64,000 nt of DNA. Source: an uncultured Neomegalonema sp. GTDB lineage: Bacteria; Pseudomonadota; Alphaproteobacteria; Rhodobacterales; Rhodobacteraceae. Location: positions 39,761 through 103,760 of the forward strand of contig CALKBI010000021.1 of the NCBI GenBank assembly GCA_937990185.1, read 5' to 3'. A program made the position numbers and the translations under genes. Positions 35,320 through 43,815 of the stretch are shown here, one piece after another (the first letter of the stretch is position 1; each line of letters begins with the position of its first letter). The notes under the pieces were generated by a model, which saw only the letters and a list, made by a program, of their open reading frames with translations, ran no database searches and was not told the DNA's origin.

Positions 35320-36792
35320 TCAGCGCACATTCTCATCCAAATAGCTTTGCACATTATCAATATCGTCAACAATGCATGGACCATTTGGTGGGCAGAGCGA
35401 TTTAAGTTTGCGCATCTCTTTTAATGGTGACAGATCCGTAATGCCGGTCCCGCGCATATCTAAGAACTCAAGGTCGACGAGCGGCGCAAGCGGGGCAATA
35501 CTTTCAATTGCTGTTCCAGAGACATTGATGCTGCGCAGCGAACTCATCGAGGCAAGCGGACCAAGGTCATTCAACTGAGCGCCTGCAACTTCAAGGGTTT
35601 CCAACTGCCGCAATAATTCAACAGGTTTAAGAGTGGTGGCATATTCAGTGCCAAAACCATTCAGAGACAGCGTATTGATGTTACGCGACCAACACGCCGA
35701 AGCAAAGCTGACACCTCTGTTCCCATCAACGGTACAGGTCCACGGCGAACCAGACGCGGGTTCAATTCCACCGACGGCAGTTTCAAGCGCTTGTCTTGCT
35801 TCAAGCACATTATCAAGGTTTCGATTCAATTCATCAAATGCGGCTGGCGATCCAATCCTTCGCAAATCTTGCGAAGGTTGATCAAAAAATGCCAGCTGCG
35901 CACTTTCGACTTTCTTTTCAAGATTGCGGGCATGTTTACTCAACGCGACATACTCGCTGCGGCTAACTTTATCACTCAAAGAAGCAATCAATCTCAAACG
36001 CGAATCGTTTGCAGCCATCAGATCGTTCTTGAATTTTAATCTCTCATCTTGCAGCTCGGCATATTGCTCCTGCAATTCCGCGTATTGTTCTTGCGGAACC
36101 ATGCTCGCTTTGCTGCCATTCACTGCGAAAAGTGCGCCAGCAAAGCAAACAATAACTGCGGCTGCAGCCCCTTTAAGCCAAGCATTATTGGTGAACTGCT
36201 CAAGCCTGTAAGACCATGTGGTCAGATCGTGTTGCCGCTCTTTCGCCTGAGCGTAAAACGCACCTTCGCTGCCATATTGATTTAGGTAAAATTCATATCC
36301 CGGAACTTTGTCTAACTTGCTCGCCTTGTACCAAATAGCGCTTTCAGTATCCGAGGCCGTAAAGCGTCTGTCACCATTATTGAATCCGGTGGTTACAACA
36401 GCAGCAGCCATAATCGTATCTACAGCGCCGCACAGCCAATCAAATTCTTCAGGTTCTTTGCTATGGCCGCTCATATCAGCAGCTTGATATTCGCTGAACT
36501 CTGTTGGGATCTGAATCTCTTTTTCGAATAGGACTCCGATATATTTTCCGGCTTCCAATGCTTCGATTGCTTGGTCTATCACACGACCTGAACCAACGGA
36601 CCGCGACGTCCAAATAGTGACAACAACTTTTGCCGACTCAACCAGATCAGAAGCATCGTCATCCAACAAGACGTCAGAGGACAATCCTTTCATACCTACG
36701 GAAACATTATACCCAATAGCACGTAATGATCGGACAAGTTTTTGCACCTTAGGCTCATCATCGCGCTCACAGGAGACAAGAATATCAGTCAT
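35320..36792 (-). CDS. TIR-domain / transmembrane / coiled-coil / leucine-rich-repeat protein
   Basis: A 490-residue protein with an uncommon layout. Residues 1-130 form a TIR_2-like domain (ILVSCERDDEPKVQKLVRSL; then VVVTIWTSRSVGSGRVIDQA; GKYIGVLFE). Residues 148-186 contain a W...A...YExYLxxYGxxGxFxxxA repeat-like motif seen in bacterial signalling proteins. One membrane helix spans about 208-226. Residues 230-340 are coiled coil with a duplicated QEQYAEL heptad. Two Cys (353, 367) precede three exact 22-residue leucine-rich repeats (397-418, 419-440, 441-462) of internalin type. Orientation should place TIR in the cytoplasm and LRR in the periplasm. At the position of the usual catalytic Glu of TIR NADases the residue appears to be Gln74. 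It sits alone, antisense, inside a sugar-acid region. Function is unknown; an immune-type sensor is speculation. Confidence 0.8.
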   Translation of the reverse strand: MTDILVSCERDDEPKVQKLVRSLRAIGYNVSVGMKGLSSDVLLDDDASDLVESAKVVVTIWTSRSVGSGRVIDQAIEALEAGKYIGVLFEKEIQIPTEFSEYQAADMSGHSKEPEEFDWLCGAVDTIMAAAVVTTGFNNGDRRFTASDTESAIWYKASKLDKVPGYEFYLNQYGSEGAFYAQAKERQHDLTTWSYRLEQFTNNAWLKGAAAAVIVCFAGALFAVNGSKASMVPQEQYAELQEQYAELQDERLKFKNDLMAANDSRLRLIASLSDKVSRSEYVALSKHARNLEKKVESAQLAFFDQPSQDLRRIGSPAAFDELNRNLDNVLEARQALETAVGGIEPASGSPWTCTVDGNRGVSFASACWSRNINTLSLNGFGTEYATTLKPVELLRQLETLEVAGAQLNDLGPLASMSSLRSINVSGTAIESIAPLAPLVDLEFLDMRGTGITDLSPLKEMRKLKSLCPPNGPCIVDDIDNVQSYLDENVR

Positions 36793-37030
36793 CGGCGGCT
36801 CTCAATCGTAATAAATATACATTGATCACGATGATGCTTCTTGGTTAATTCACCCTTACTGTTTTAAAAATAGATATTTCTACATTAACGAAGAATAAAT
36901 ATATTAATTAAACGTTTTTATAAAAATGATACTTTAATATTATTGCAATTATTTTAGCGCGCCACTCCGTACGCGGGCATTCTTGACCGGTCATACCATC
37001 CCGTAAAGACTGGGGAACGGAGGATCAAGT

Positions 37031-38809
37031 GTGACCAGAAAATCTGACAAAAAACTACGCAGCCAAGAATGGTTCGACAACCCTGACAATCCGGGCATGA
37101 CCGCGCTCTACGTCGAGCGTTATCTCAACTACGGCCTGACCCGCGAAGAAATTCAAGGAGGGCGTCCGATCATCGGCATTGCTCAAACCGGCAGTGACCT
37201 TGCACCTTGTAACCGGCATCACATCGAACTGGCGCAGCGGGTACGCGATGGTATTCGTGATGCGGGCGGCATACCGATTGAGTTTCCGGTCCATCCAATT
37301 CAAGAAACTGGCAAGCGCCCAACAGCCGCGCTTGACAGAAACCTTACCTATCTCAGCCTTGTTGAAGTGCTTCACGGATACCCCCTTGATGGCGTTGTTC
37401 TGACAACGGGTTGTGACAAGACAACACCCGCGATGTTGATGGGTGCAGCGACAGTGGACCTTCCCGCAATCGTCCTCTCGGGCGGACCTATGCTCGACGG
37501 GCATTGGGGCGGCGAGTTGGTTGGGTCGGGCACTGTCGTTTGGGAAAGCCGGCGGATGCTTGGCGCGGGTGAAATTGATTATGACGAGTTCATGAACCGC
37601 GTCTGCTCGTCTGCGCCTTCAGTTGGGCATTGCAACACGATGGGCACGGCATCAACGATGAACGGATTAGCCGAAGCCCTTGGAATGAGTCTGACTGGGT
37701 GCGCCGCAATTCCCGGCCCCTATAAAGAGCGTGCGCAGATGGCCTATGCGACGGGCAAACGCGCCGTCGAAATCGTGCACGAAGACCTGCGGCCCTCTGC
37801 TATCCTAACACGCGAAGCCTTTGAAAACGCGATCCGGGTCAATACCGCTATCGGTGGTTCAACAAATGCACCCCCGCATTTGGCCGCTGTCGCCCGTCAT
37901 GCTGGCATTGATCTGCCGGTGAAAGATTGGGAGACGATTGGATATGATTTGCCGTTGCTCGCCAACATTCAACCGGCGGGAAAATATCTTTGCGAAAGTT
38001 TCTTCAGGGCGGGCGGCATTCCTGCGGTCATGGGTGAATTGCTGCAAGCGGGAATGCTAGACCCTTCACCGCTCACCATCACGGGCAAAACGATGGGTAA
38101 AAACCTTGAGGGTCGCCAAAGTGAAGACACCGACGTTATTCTTCCTGCTGCGATGCCTATGAGAAAGGAAGCAGGGTTTTTGGTGCTATCGGGGGATCTG
38201 TTCGATTCAGCCCTTATGAAAACCAGTGTGATTTCAGATGATTTTCGTGAGCGCTTCCTCTCCGAACCGGGACAAGAGGGCATCATGAATGCGCGCGCTG
38301 TCGTTTTTGAGGGACCGGAAGATTATCACGACCGTATCAATGATGAGAGCCTCAATATCGGAGACGATACTATCCTGTTCATCCGCTATGTCGGGCCGGT
38401 CGGGTATCCCGGTTCAGCAGAAGTGGTGAATATGCAGCCACCGGATTCGGTGATCAAACGCGGTGTCGCCCATTTGCCCACGGTTGGCGATGGTCGGCAA
38501 TCGGGTACATCGGAAAGCCCGTCGATTTTGAATGCATCCCCCGAAGCGGCAATCGGCGGCGGCCTCGCTATTATTGAAACCGGCGACACCGTTCGCCTCG
38601 ATATTCCGGCAAGGACTCTGACGTTAGAGATTGATGACGTAGAACGGGCAAAGCGTTGGGAGGCATGGAGCGCCCCAGACAGGCCGCACCAAACCCCGTG
38701 GCAGGAACTCTATCGCAGCCATGTCGGGCAACTCGAAACCGGCGGCTGTCTGGAATTCGCGACCAAGTATCAGCGGATCGGTGAAGTGCTCGCGCGGGAT
38801 AATCACTGA
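37031..38809 (+). CDS. IlvD/Edd-family sugar-acid dehydratase (xylonate/arabonate dehydratase-like)
   Basis: This 592-residue Fe-S dehydratase begins GTG (VTRKSDKKLRSQEWFDNPDN). Three cluster-binding Cys are visible: SDLAPC (Cys60), TTGCDKTTPA (Cys128) and GHCNTMGTAS (Cys201). The N-terminal LRSQEWFDNP and GRPIIGIAQTGSDLAPCNRH, and the length, fit the sugar-acid branch (D-xylonate, L-arabonate) rather than the branched-chain amino acid enzyme. It would convert an aldonate to a 2-keto-3-deoxy acid in a non-phosphorylative sugar pathway. The downstream FAH hydrolase, OtnI-like and DenD-like genes fit that. The stop overlaps a small membrane protein gene by one base. Confidence 0.88.
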   Translation: MTRKSDKKLRSQEWFDNPDNPGMTALYVERYLNYGLTREEIQGGRPIIGIAQTGSDLAPCNRHHIELAQRVRDGIRDAGGIPIEFPVHPIQETGKRPTAALDRNLTYLSLVEVLHGYPLDGVVLTTGCDKTTPAMLMGAATVDLPAIVLSGGPMLDGHWGGELVGSGTVVWESRRMLGAGEIDYDEFMNRVCSSAPSVGHCNTMGTASTMNGLAEALGMSLTGCAAIPGPYKERAQMAYATGKRAVEIVHEDLRPSAILTREAFENAIRVNTAIGGSTNAPPHLAAVARHAGIDLPVKDWETIGYDLPLLANIQPAGKYLCESFFRAGGIPAVMGELLQAGMLDPSPLTITGKTMGKNLEGRQSEDTDVILPAAMPMRKEAGFLVLSGDLFDSALMKTSVISDDFRERFLSEPGQEGIMNARAVVFEGPEDYHDRINDESLNIGDDTILFIRYVGPVGYPGSAEVVNMQPPDSVIKRGVAHLPTVGDGRQSGTSESPSILNASPEAAIGGGLAIIETGDTVRLDIPARTLTLEIDDVERAKRWEAWSAPDRPHQTPWQELYRSHVGQLETGGCLEFATKYQRIGEVLARDNH

Positions 38810-39159
38810 TGAGTATCTTTAGTTTTCTCGGGTTCTATTACTCGCTTGCACACGCCCGGATAGCGAATGCACTTGATAGAGACCCGAGCGGAACTCGACG
38901 TAAATACAATCTCGTGAGATTTCTATGGTTCACACTTTTTGCTATCAGTGTATATTTTGATATACGCTTACTTTCAGGATTTTTATTTCTTCTTCTCATA
39001 TTGGCAGCCCCACTCATCATACCTTTAGCAGGTGAGATAGTTGGTACGTGGGTAATCGAAAAATTTATCCCCCATGATGAAAAACTGGAAAGAAGGCGAC
39101 GAGAGCAGATACTGAAACAGATCGACAAGAGGGAAGCTGATGAAAGCGCCTCGAAATGA
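38809..39159 (+). CDS. Small membrane protein of unknown function
   Basis: This 116-residue protein is not recognised. It begins MSIFSFLGFYYSLAHARI, has two hydrophobic segments (RFLWFTLFAISVYFDI and LLSGFLFLLLILAAPLIIPL) and ends in a strongly charged helix (HDEKLERRRREQILKQIDKR). The ATG overlaps the stop of the sugar-acid dehydratase by one base (TGATG), so it is probably translated. The coding sequence is visibly more AT-rich than its neighbours, which hints at separate origin. Eighty-one bases separate it from the FAH hydrolase. Confidence 0.6.
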   Translation: MSIFSFLGFYYSLAHARIANALDRDPSGTRRKYNLVRFLWFTLFAISVYFDIRLLSGFLFLLLILAAPLIIPLAGEIVGTWVIEKFIPHDEKLERRRREQILKQIDKREADESASK

Positions 39160-39240
39160 AGCTGTCACTTCTGACATTGCGTGTTGCTCCACCACGTGTA
39201 CTCTCTCCCTTGGATTATTGATCGAAATCGAGGAAACGAC

Positions 39241-40089
39241 ATGAGACTAATGCGGGTTGGAGCTGAGGGCGAAGCGAAACCGGTTGTGCTGCACAGTGAC
39301 GGTACGATGCGCGATATTTCGGGGCTAGTCGGCAATCTTTCCGGCAATAGCCTTTCATTGGAAACAATGGATGCCATCCGCAACTCTGACCTTGGCAACC
39401 TTCCCACCGTTCCCGAAGGCGGGCGCATCGGGGCTTGTCTGGCGGATGTACCGAACTTCCACTGCATTGGTCTAAATTACGTCAACCACGCGAAAGAAAC
39501 CGGCGCAGAAATTCCCAAAGAGCCAATTATTTTTTGGAAAGCAACATCGGCACTTTCCGGTCCTTTCGATCCCATAACCGTGCCAAAGAACTCGGATAAA
39601 CTGGATTACGAAGTCGAACTCGGCATCGTCATTGGCCGCGAGTGCTCTTATGTCTCCGAGGCCGATGCCCTCGACTACGTAACGGGATATTGCACGATCA
39701 ATGATATCTCTGAACGCACGTTCCAAATCGAAAGGGGCGGATTATGGGGCAAAGGAAAATCTGCTCCCGGATTTGGTCCCATCGGCCCGCAACTGGTTAC
39801 CGCCGATGAGGCAGGAGACGTGATGAACTTACGCGTGACCACAAAGGTCAACGGCGAGACGCGGCAAGATTCAAACACCTCAGATATGATCTTCTCAATT
39901 CCGCAAATCATCAGCTATATGAGCCAGTTTATGAAACTGCGCGTCGGCGATGTGATTGCCACCGGCACACCTGAAGGCGTCGCCATGGGCATGACGCCTC
40001 CGGGCTGGCTCGTCCCCGGCGATGTGGTTGAGGTTGAGGTCGAGGGCCTCGGCGCACAACGTTCAGAAGTGGTTGCGTTCAGCGGATAA
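39241..40089 (+). CDS. Fumarylacetoacetate hydrolase-family protein
   Basis: This 282-residue enzyme has the FAH fold: IGLNYVNHAKETGAEIPKEP, then KLDYEVELGIVIG with the metal-binding Glu pair, YCTINDISERTFQ with the Asp, KSAPGFGPIGPQLVT and VIATGTPEGVAMGMTPPGWL. Family members act on 2-oxo acids (hydrolysis, decarboxylation, dehydration of 2-keto-3-deoxy sugar acids, ureidoglycolate). The gene order after a sugar-acid dehydratase suggests use on the 2-keto-3-deoxy product. I placed the start at 39241 with GAGGAAACGAC upstream; an earlier ATG at 39181 looks noncoding. Confidence 0.88.
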   Translation: MRLMRVGAEGEAKPVVLHSDGTMRDISGLVGNLSGNSLSLETMDAIRNSDLGNLPTVPEGGRIGACLADVPNFHCIGLNYVNHAKETGAEIPKEPIIFWKATSALSGPFDPITVPKNSDKLDYEVELGIVIGRECSYVSEADALDYVTGYCTINDISERTFQIERGGLWGKGKSAPGFGPIGPQLVTADEAGDVMNLRVTTKVNGETRQDSNTSDMIFSIPQIISYMSQFMKLRVGDVIATGTPEGVAMGMTPPGWLVPGDVVEVEVEGLGAQRSEVVAFSG

Positions 40090-40094
40090 TAAAG

Positions 40095-40856
40095 ATGCCG
40101 CGTTTTTGCGCCAATCTTACAACGCTTTTTACAGAGCATGATTTTTCATCCCGCATTAGCGCGGCTGCTGACGCGGGATTTAAAGCCGCCGAAATTCTGT
40201 TTCCTTACGACCAACAAGCGACGGCGATCAGGCAATCATTTGATAGCACAGGCATCAAACCTATCCTTATCAATGCTCCGCCCGGCGATTATGCAGGGGG
40301 CGAGCGCGGCCTCGCATGCTTGCCGGGTCGTGAAGAAGATTTTGCCGCAGCGATGCAAACCGCCTTTCAGATCACGGAAATCATCCGACCTCGCAACCTG
40401 CATATTATGGCGGGGCTGAACGGTGACCGCTCAACCTATATTAAAAATCTCAAATGGACGGCGGAAAATGCACCGGGTGATCTGACTCTCTTAATCGAAC
40501 CGATCAACAATCGGGATTTTCCGGGCTATCATTTGAATACGGCAGAAGACGCCCTCACAGTTTTGGATGCTGTCGGAGCCGCCAATCTGAGACTACAACT
40601 CGATCTTTATCATTGCCAGATCATGTCCGGTGATCTGGCGACACGCATTCGCACTCTACTACCGCATATCGGCCATATCCAAATCGCAGGCGTACCTGAA
40701 CGTCATGAACCGGATACGGGTGAAGTGAATTACCCGTATCTCTTCGACCTGCTCGATGATCTGGGCTATGAGGGTTATATCGGGTGTGAATACCACCCGC
40801 GAACAACGACTAAAGAGGGTTTGGGCTGGTTCCAACCTTATCGCGAAAGGCAATAG
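40095..40856 (+). CDS. otnI: Hydroxypyruvate isomerase-family protein (OtnI-like)
   Basis: This 253-residue TIM-barrel protein of the xylose-isomerase-like superfamily begins MPRFCANLTTLFTEHDFSSR. Hallmarks are AGFKAAEILFPYD, NAPPGDYAGGERGLACLPGR, LLIEPINNRDFPGYHLNTAED (metal Glu), LQLDLYHCQIMSGD and IGCEYHPR (second metal Glu). It resembles both hydroxypyruvate isomerase and 2-oxo-tetronate isomerase. The immediate DenD-like neighbour (next gene, one base away) favours the tetronate role. The kinase and aldolase of that pathway (otnK, otnC) are not in this window. Confidence 0.85.
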   Translation: MPRFCANLTTLFTEHDFSSRISAAADAGFKAAEILFPYDQQATAIRQSFDSTGIKPILINAPPGDYAGGERGLACLPGREEDFAAAMQTAFQITEIIRPRNLHIMAGLNGDRSTYIKNLKWTAENAPGDLTLLIEPINNRDFPGYHLNTAEDALTVLDAVGAANLRLQLDLYHCQIMSGDLATRIRTLLPHIGHIQIAGVPERHEPDTGEVNYPYLFDLLDDLGYEGYIGCEYHPRTTTKEGLGWFQPYRERQ

Positions 40857-40857
40857 C

Positions 40858-41820
40858 GTGCGGATACTCATCCTCGGCGGCGGCGGCTTCATCGGCTTAA
40901 AACTAGCCAAGGCACTAGCAGAACGCGGCACATTGCGTGGCGATACGATCACGCATCTCTGCCTTGCGGATGTAACTGGGACAGAGGCAATCGACGCGCC
41001 TTTTCCTGTGACCGCGGAGAGCCTCGATATTGCAAACCGCGATGCTGTAGACACGTTGATGGGAAAAGGCTGGGATGCAATTTTCCATCTCGCCGCAGTG
41101 GTGAGTGGACAGGCGGAAGCTGATTTTGTATCGGGCCTTCGCGCCAATTTTTTCGGTACGCTCAACCTGTTTGAAAGCGCTCGCGCGAATGGGCGCAAAC
41201 CAGTGATCGTCTATTCTTCTTCTGTCGCGGCTTACGGCGGGGAAGTACCGCAACCGATTGAGGATTGGACAAATACCAACCCGCAAACGAGCTACGGCAG
41301 TCAAAAGGTCATTGGCGAATTACTGCTCAACGATTATTCCCGTCGCGGCTTCTTCGATGGGCGCGGGGTACGGTTGCCCACAGTTGTTGTGCGCCCCGGC
41401 AAACCAAATGCAGCCGCCTCCTCCTTTTTCTCCTCTATCATCCGGGAACCATTGCAGGGCGAACCTGCCATGTGCCCAGTTGATCCAGAGGCCACGAAAG
41501 GTTGGCTGACATCGCCCCGAGCCGTAGTCGAAAACCTGCTCCGCAGTGCTGAAATCGATGCAGAGACACTAGGCCAAAACCGTTGTTTTAACCTACCAGG
41601 TATCACCGTTACGGTCGCGGAGATGATTGAAGCTCTCGGTCGAAAAGGCGGGAAAGAAGCCCTCGATCTGATCGATTACGAGATCAATACTGCGGTGGAG
41701 AAGATCGTATCTGGATGGGCTGTGGATTTTAAACCCGCAAAAGCGCTCGCGCTCGGTATGCAGGCTGACACTGACTTTGACAGCATCGTGCAACAATTCA
41801 TCGACGACGAATTAGCTTAA
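40858..41820 (+). CDS. denD: D-erythronate dehydrogenase-like NAD-dependent epimerase/dehydratase
   Basis: This 320-residue extended short-chain dehydrogenase starts GTG (VRILILGGGGFIGLKLAKAL), with the GGxGFIG NAD motif, then FHLAAVVSGQAEADFVSGLRA, VYSSSVAAYGG (catalytic Ser) and TSYGSQKVIGELLLNDYSRR (YxxxK). LPTVVVRPGKPNAAASSFFS is typical of the DenD group, which oxidises D-erythronate to 2-oxo-tetronate. Together with the OtnI-like isomerase just upstream it forms part of a tetronate pathway. Longer readings start inside otnI. The substrate is inferred from neighbours and family. Confidence 0.83.
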   Translation: MRILILGGGGFIGLKLAKALAERGTLRGDTITHLCLADVTGTEAIDAPFPVTAESLDIANRDAVDTLMGKGWDAIFHLAAVVSGQAEADFVSGLRANFFGTLNLFESARANGRKPVIVYSSSVAAYGGEVPQPIEDWTNTNPQTSYGSQKVIGELLLNDYSRRGFFDGRGVRLPTVVVRPGKPNAAASSFFSSIIREPLQGEPAMCPVDPEATKGWLTSPRAVVENLLRSAEIDAETLGQNRCFNLPGITVTVAEMIEALGRKGGKEALDLIDYEINTAVEKIVSGWAVDFKPAKALALGMQADTDFDSIVQQFIDDELA

Positions 41821-41849
41821 CGCACCGCATGATGGATAGTTATCCGAGG

Positions 41850-42317
41850 CTATTGCGCGCCGTATAATTCCTTGGCGCGGTCCTCGAATGCACCGGCAAC
41901 CTTTCGCATCGCTATGTCGAATGCTGCTCCTGCCGCCCTTTGCATCAACCGGCTGCGGAAGGCGAACTCAACATCGAATGTCATATCGCAAGCACCCTCC
42001 CCCGCTGGATAAAAAGCGTAGCGTGTCAGTAGCTTGTTAAAAGGACCGCTGATTGCCTCAACATCAATTCGCGCGACCCCGTTTGCATCTGCGGGATAAG
42101 TTTTTATCAGCGAGGTATAGCTCTCCCGGAAAACCGCGAAGGAGATCACAAGATCTGCTTCAAATGACTCGCCGCCATCCTCCGTGGGTGATTTTTTTCG
42201 AACGCGCGAACCACTGATCCAAGGAATAAACTTCGGATACATGCCGACATCCGAAACAAGATCAAACATCTGTTTCGGCGTGTACGGGACGCGGCGCCGT
42301 TCAGAATGGGCAGTCAT
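41850..42317 (-). CDS. Coq10/RatA-type START-domain protein
   Basis: This 155-residue protein is a compact START/SRPBCC lipid-binding domain: ERRRVPYTPKQMFDLVSDVG and YPKFIPWISGSRV at the N-terminus, FRESYTSLIKTYP in the middle, and FAFRSRLMQRAAGAAFDIA in the long C-terminal helix. In alphaproteobacteria such genes usually follow lipA, as here (six-base gap), and are ubiquinone-binding Coq10 homologues. The RatA ribosome-toxin name also used for the family is less likely to describe its function. Confidence 0.85.
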   Translation of the reverse strand: MTAHSERRRVPYTPKQMFDLVSDVGMYPKFIPWISGSRVRKKSPTEDGGESFEADLVISFAVFRESYTSLIKTYPADANGVARIDVEAISGPFNKLLTRYAFYPAGEGACDMTFDVEFAFRSRLMQRAAGAAFDIAMRKVAGAFEDRAKELYGAQ

Positions 42318-42323
42318 AGAAAG

Positions 42324-43268
42324 TTATCCGTTTGAGGCAAGGCGAGCGGCGCGCAAGCGTCGAAAATCATCCCCAGCATGATAAGAGGACCGGGTCAGTG
42401 GCGACGCAGAAACCATCGAAAACCCTTTGGCGTATGCCGCTGTCTCATAGGCTTCAAATGCGTCCGGCGTGATGTATTCGCGCACCGGATAGTGCTTTTT
42501 CGTCGGCTGCAAATATTGTCCGATTGTCAGGAAGTCAACATCGGCAGCGCGCATGTCATCCATTACCTGATGCACTTGTATACGTGTTTCGCCCATACCG
42601 ACCATGATGCCCGATTTCGTAAACATCGAAGGGTCTTGCTCTTTGACTTGTTGAAGCAAGCGTAGCGAATGAAAATAACGCGCACCAGGCCGGACCTCAG
42701 GATAAAGCCCCGGAACGGTTTCAAGATTATGATTGAAGACATCGGGCCGCGCTTCAACCACAAGATCAAGCGCACCGTCTTTGCGCAGAAAGTCTGGCGT
42801 CAGAACTTCGATTGTTGCTTCGGGGCGCTTACGGCGAATGGCACGTATTGTCTGAGCGATATGCTCCGCTCCGCCATCGGCTAAATCATCGCGATCAACC
42901 GAGGTGACCACAACATGCTCAAGCCCCAGTTTCGCGACAGCATCCGCGACTTTTGCAGGTTCGAACGGGTCAAGCGCATCCGGCCTCCCCGTAGCAACAT
43001 TGCAAAATGAGCAAGCCCGTGTGCAGGTTTCGCCCATTATCATCATCGTGGCATGACCTTGCGACCAGCATTCACCAACATTTGGACAGCCCGCCTCTTG
43101 GCAAACTGTCGAAAGGCCATGTTCTTCGATAACCGCCCGCGTCGCCCGATATCCTTCAGAACTTGGCGCACGCACTCTGATCCACGAGGGCTTTCGGGCC
43201 GACTCGTTATCTTTGCGATGCGCCTTTTCCGGATGTCGAAGGCGAGGCGGGACGGTATCTGAACCCAT
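42324..43268 (-). CDS. lipA: Lipoyl synthase
   Basis: This 314-residue radical SAM enzyme inserts sulfur at C6 and C8 of octanoyl-protein. Auxiliary cluster Cys are in [12 protein letters not shown] (Cys56, 61, 67); the radical SAM cluster is in CTRACSFC (Cys82, 86, 89). The C-terminal SSYHAGDDF carries the Ser that binds the auxiliary cluster. Length and motifs are complete. A DUF302 gene lies two bases upstream and the Coq10-like gene six bases downstream, all on the same strand. Confidence 0.97.
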   Translation of the reverse strand: MGSDTVPPRLRHPEKAHRKDNESARKPSWIRVRAPSSEGYRATRAVIEEHGLSTVCQEAGCPNVGECWSQGHATMMIMGETCTRACSFCNVATGRPDALDPFEPAKVADAVAKLGLEHVVVTSVDRDDLADGGAEHIAQTIRAIRRKRPEATIEVLTPDFLRKDGALDLVVEARPDVFNHNLETVPGLYPEVRPGARYFHSLRLLQQVKEQDPSMFTKSGIMVGMGETRIQVHQVMDDMRAADVDFLTIGQYLQPTKKHYPVREYITPDAFEAYETAAYAKGFSMVSASPLTRSSYHAGDDFRRLRAARLASNG

Positions 43269-43269
43269 A

Positions 43270-43737
43270 TTATTGAGTCGCTGCCGAAGTAAGTCCGTCC
43301 AGAACAGTCGCGACTTTCTCTACCACAGGCCCTTCAGGGTCGATGCTGTGCCGCAAAGCGAGCTGCTTGATATCCGTATAAAGAACGCGCGTTTTGCCAT
43401 CATCACCTTCAAGGAAAAGCGCTTTCATAGGCAAATCAATCCCGATTGTCGGTGATTCCTGCATCAATGGCGTACCCAGCTTAGGATTACCAAAAATCAC
43501 GAGCGTCGCCGGTTTCATCTCCAAGCCAACTTTCTCAGCACCCTTGGCATGTTCGACAACCGAAAACACAGTTGCGCCCTTGCGGCCGAGGATAGCGAGA
43601 AACGCATCCACAGCCTCTTGGACGCTCTTATCCGTTGATTTTTCAATCGTTTCTAGCGGTGCTGCTGTTGCAGTCATTGGTGTTCCTTCCACAATAGCCA
43701 GAGCCAGTAGCACAGGGGCAATCAGACGTTTGAACAT
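43270..43737 (-). CDS. DUF302 protein with signal peptide
   Basis: This 155-residue protein starts [20 protein letters not shown] with a probable Sec signal (cleavage near TATAA). The mature region is a DUF302 domain: [46 protein letters not shown] and [23 protein letters not shown]302 proteins have no settled function and often occur with redox or metal genes. AGGAGA lies before the ATG at 43737; a frame reaching 43815 is probably leader sequence. It is followed after one base by lipA. Confidence 0.82.
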   Translation of the reverse strand: MFKRLIAPVLLALAIVEGTPMTATAAPLETIEKSTDKSVQEAVDAFLAILGRKGATVFSVVEHAKGAEKVGLEMKPATLVIFGNPKLGTPLMQESPTIGIDLPMKALFLEGDDGKTRVLYTDIKQLALRHSIDPEGPVVEKVATVLDGLTSAATQ

Positions 43738-43815
43738 GATTAAGTCTCCTTCTTCAACGGCAATATAGGGCTTGTTGAGAAGAAATGGCACACAATCGTG
43801 GGAGAAATAATTCAA

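Noticed and set aside
41850..42317. Reading the Coq10/RatA protein as a toxin of a toxin-antitoxin pair
   Set aside because: No antitoxin-like partner; the lipA neighbourhood is that of ubiquinone-binding homologues.
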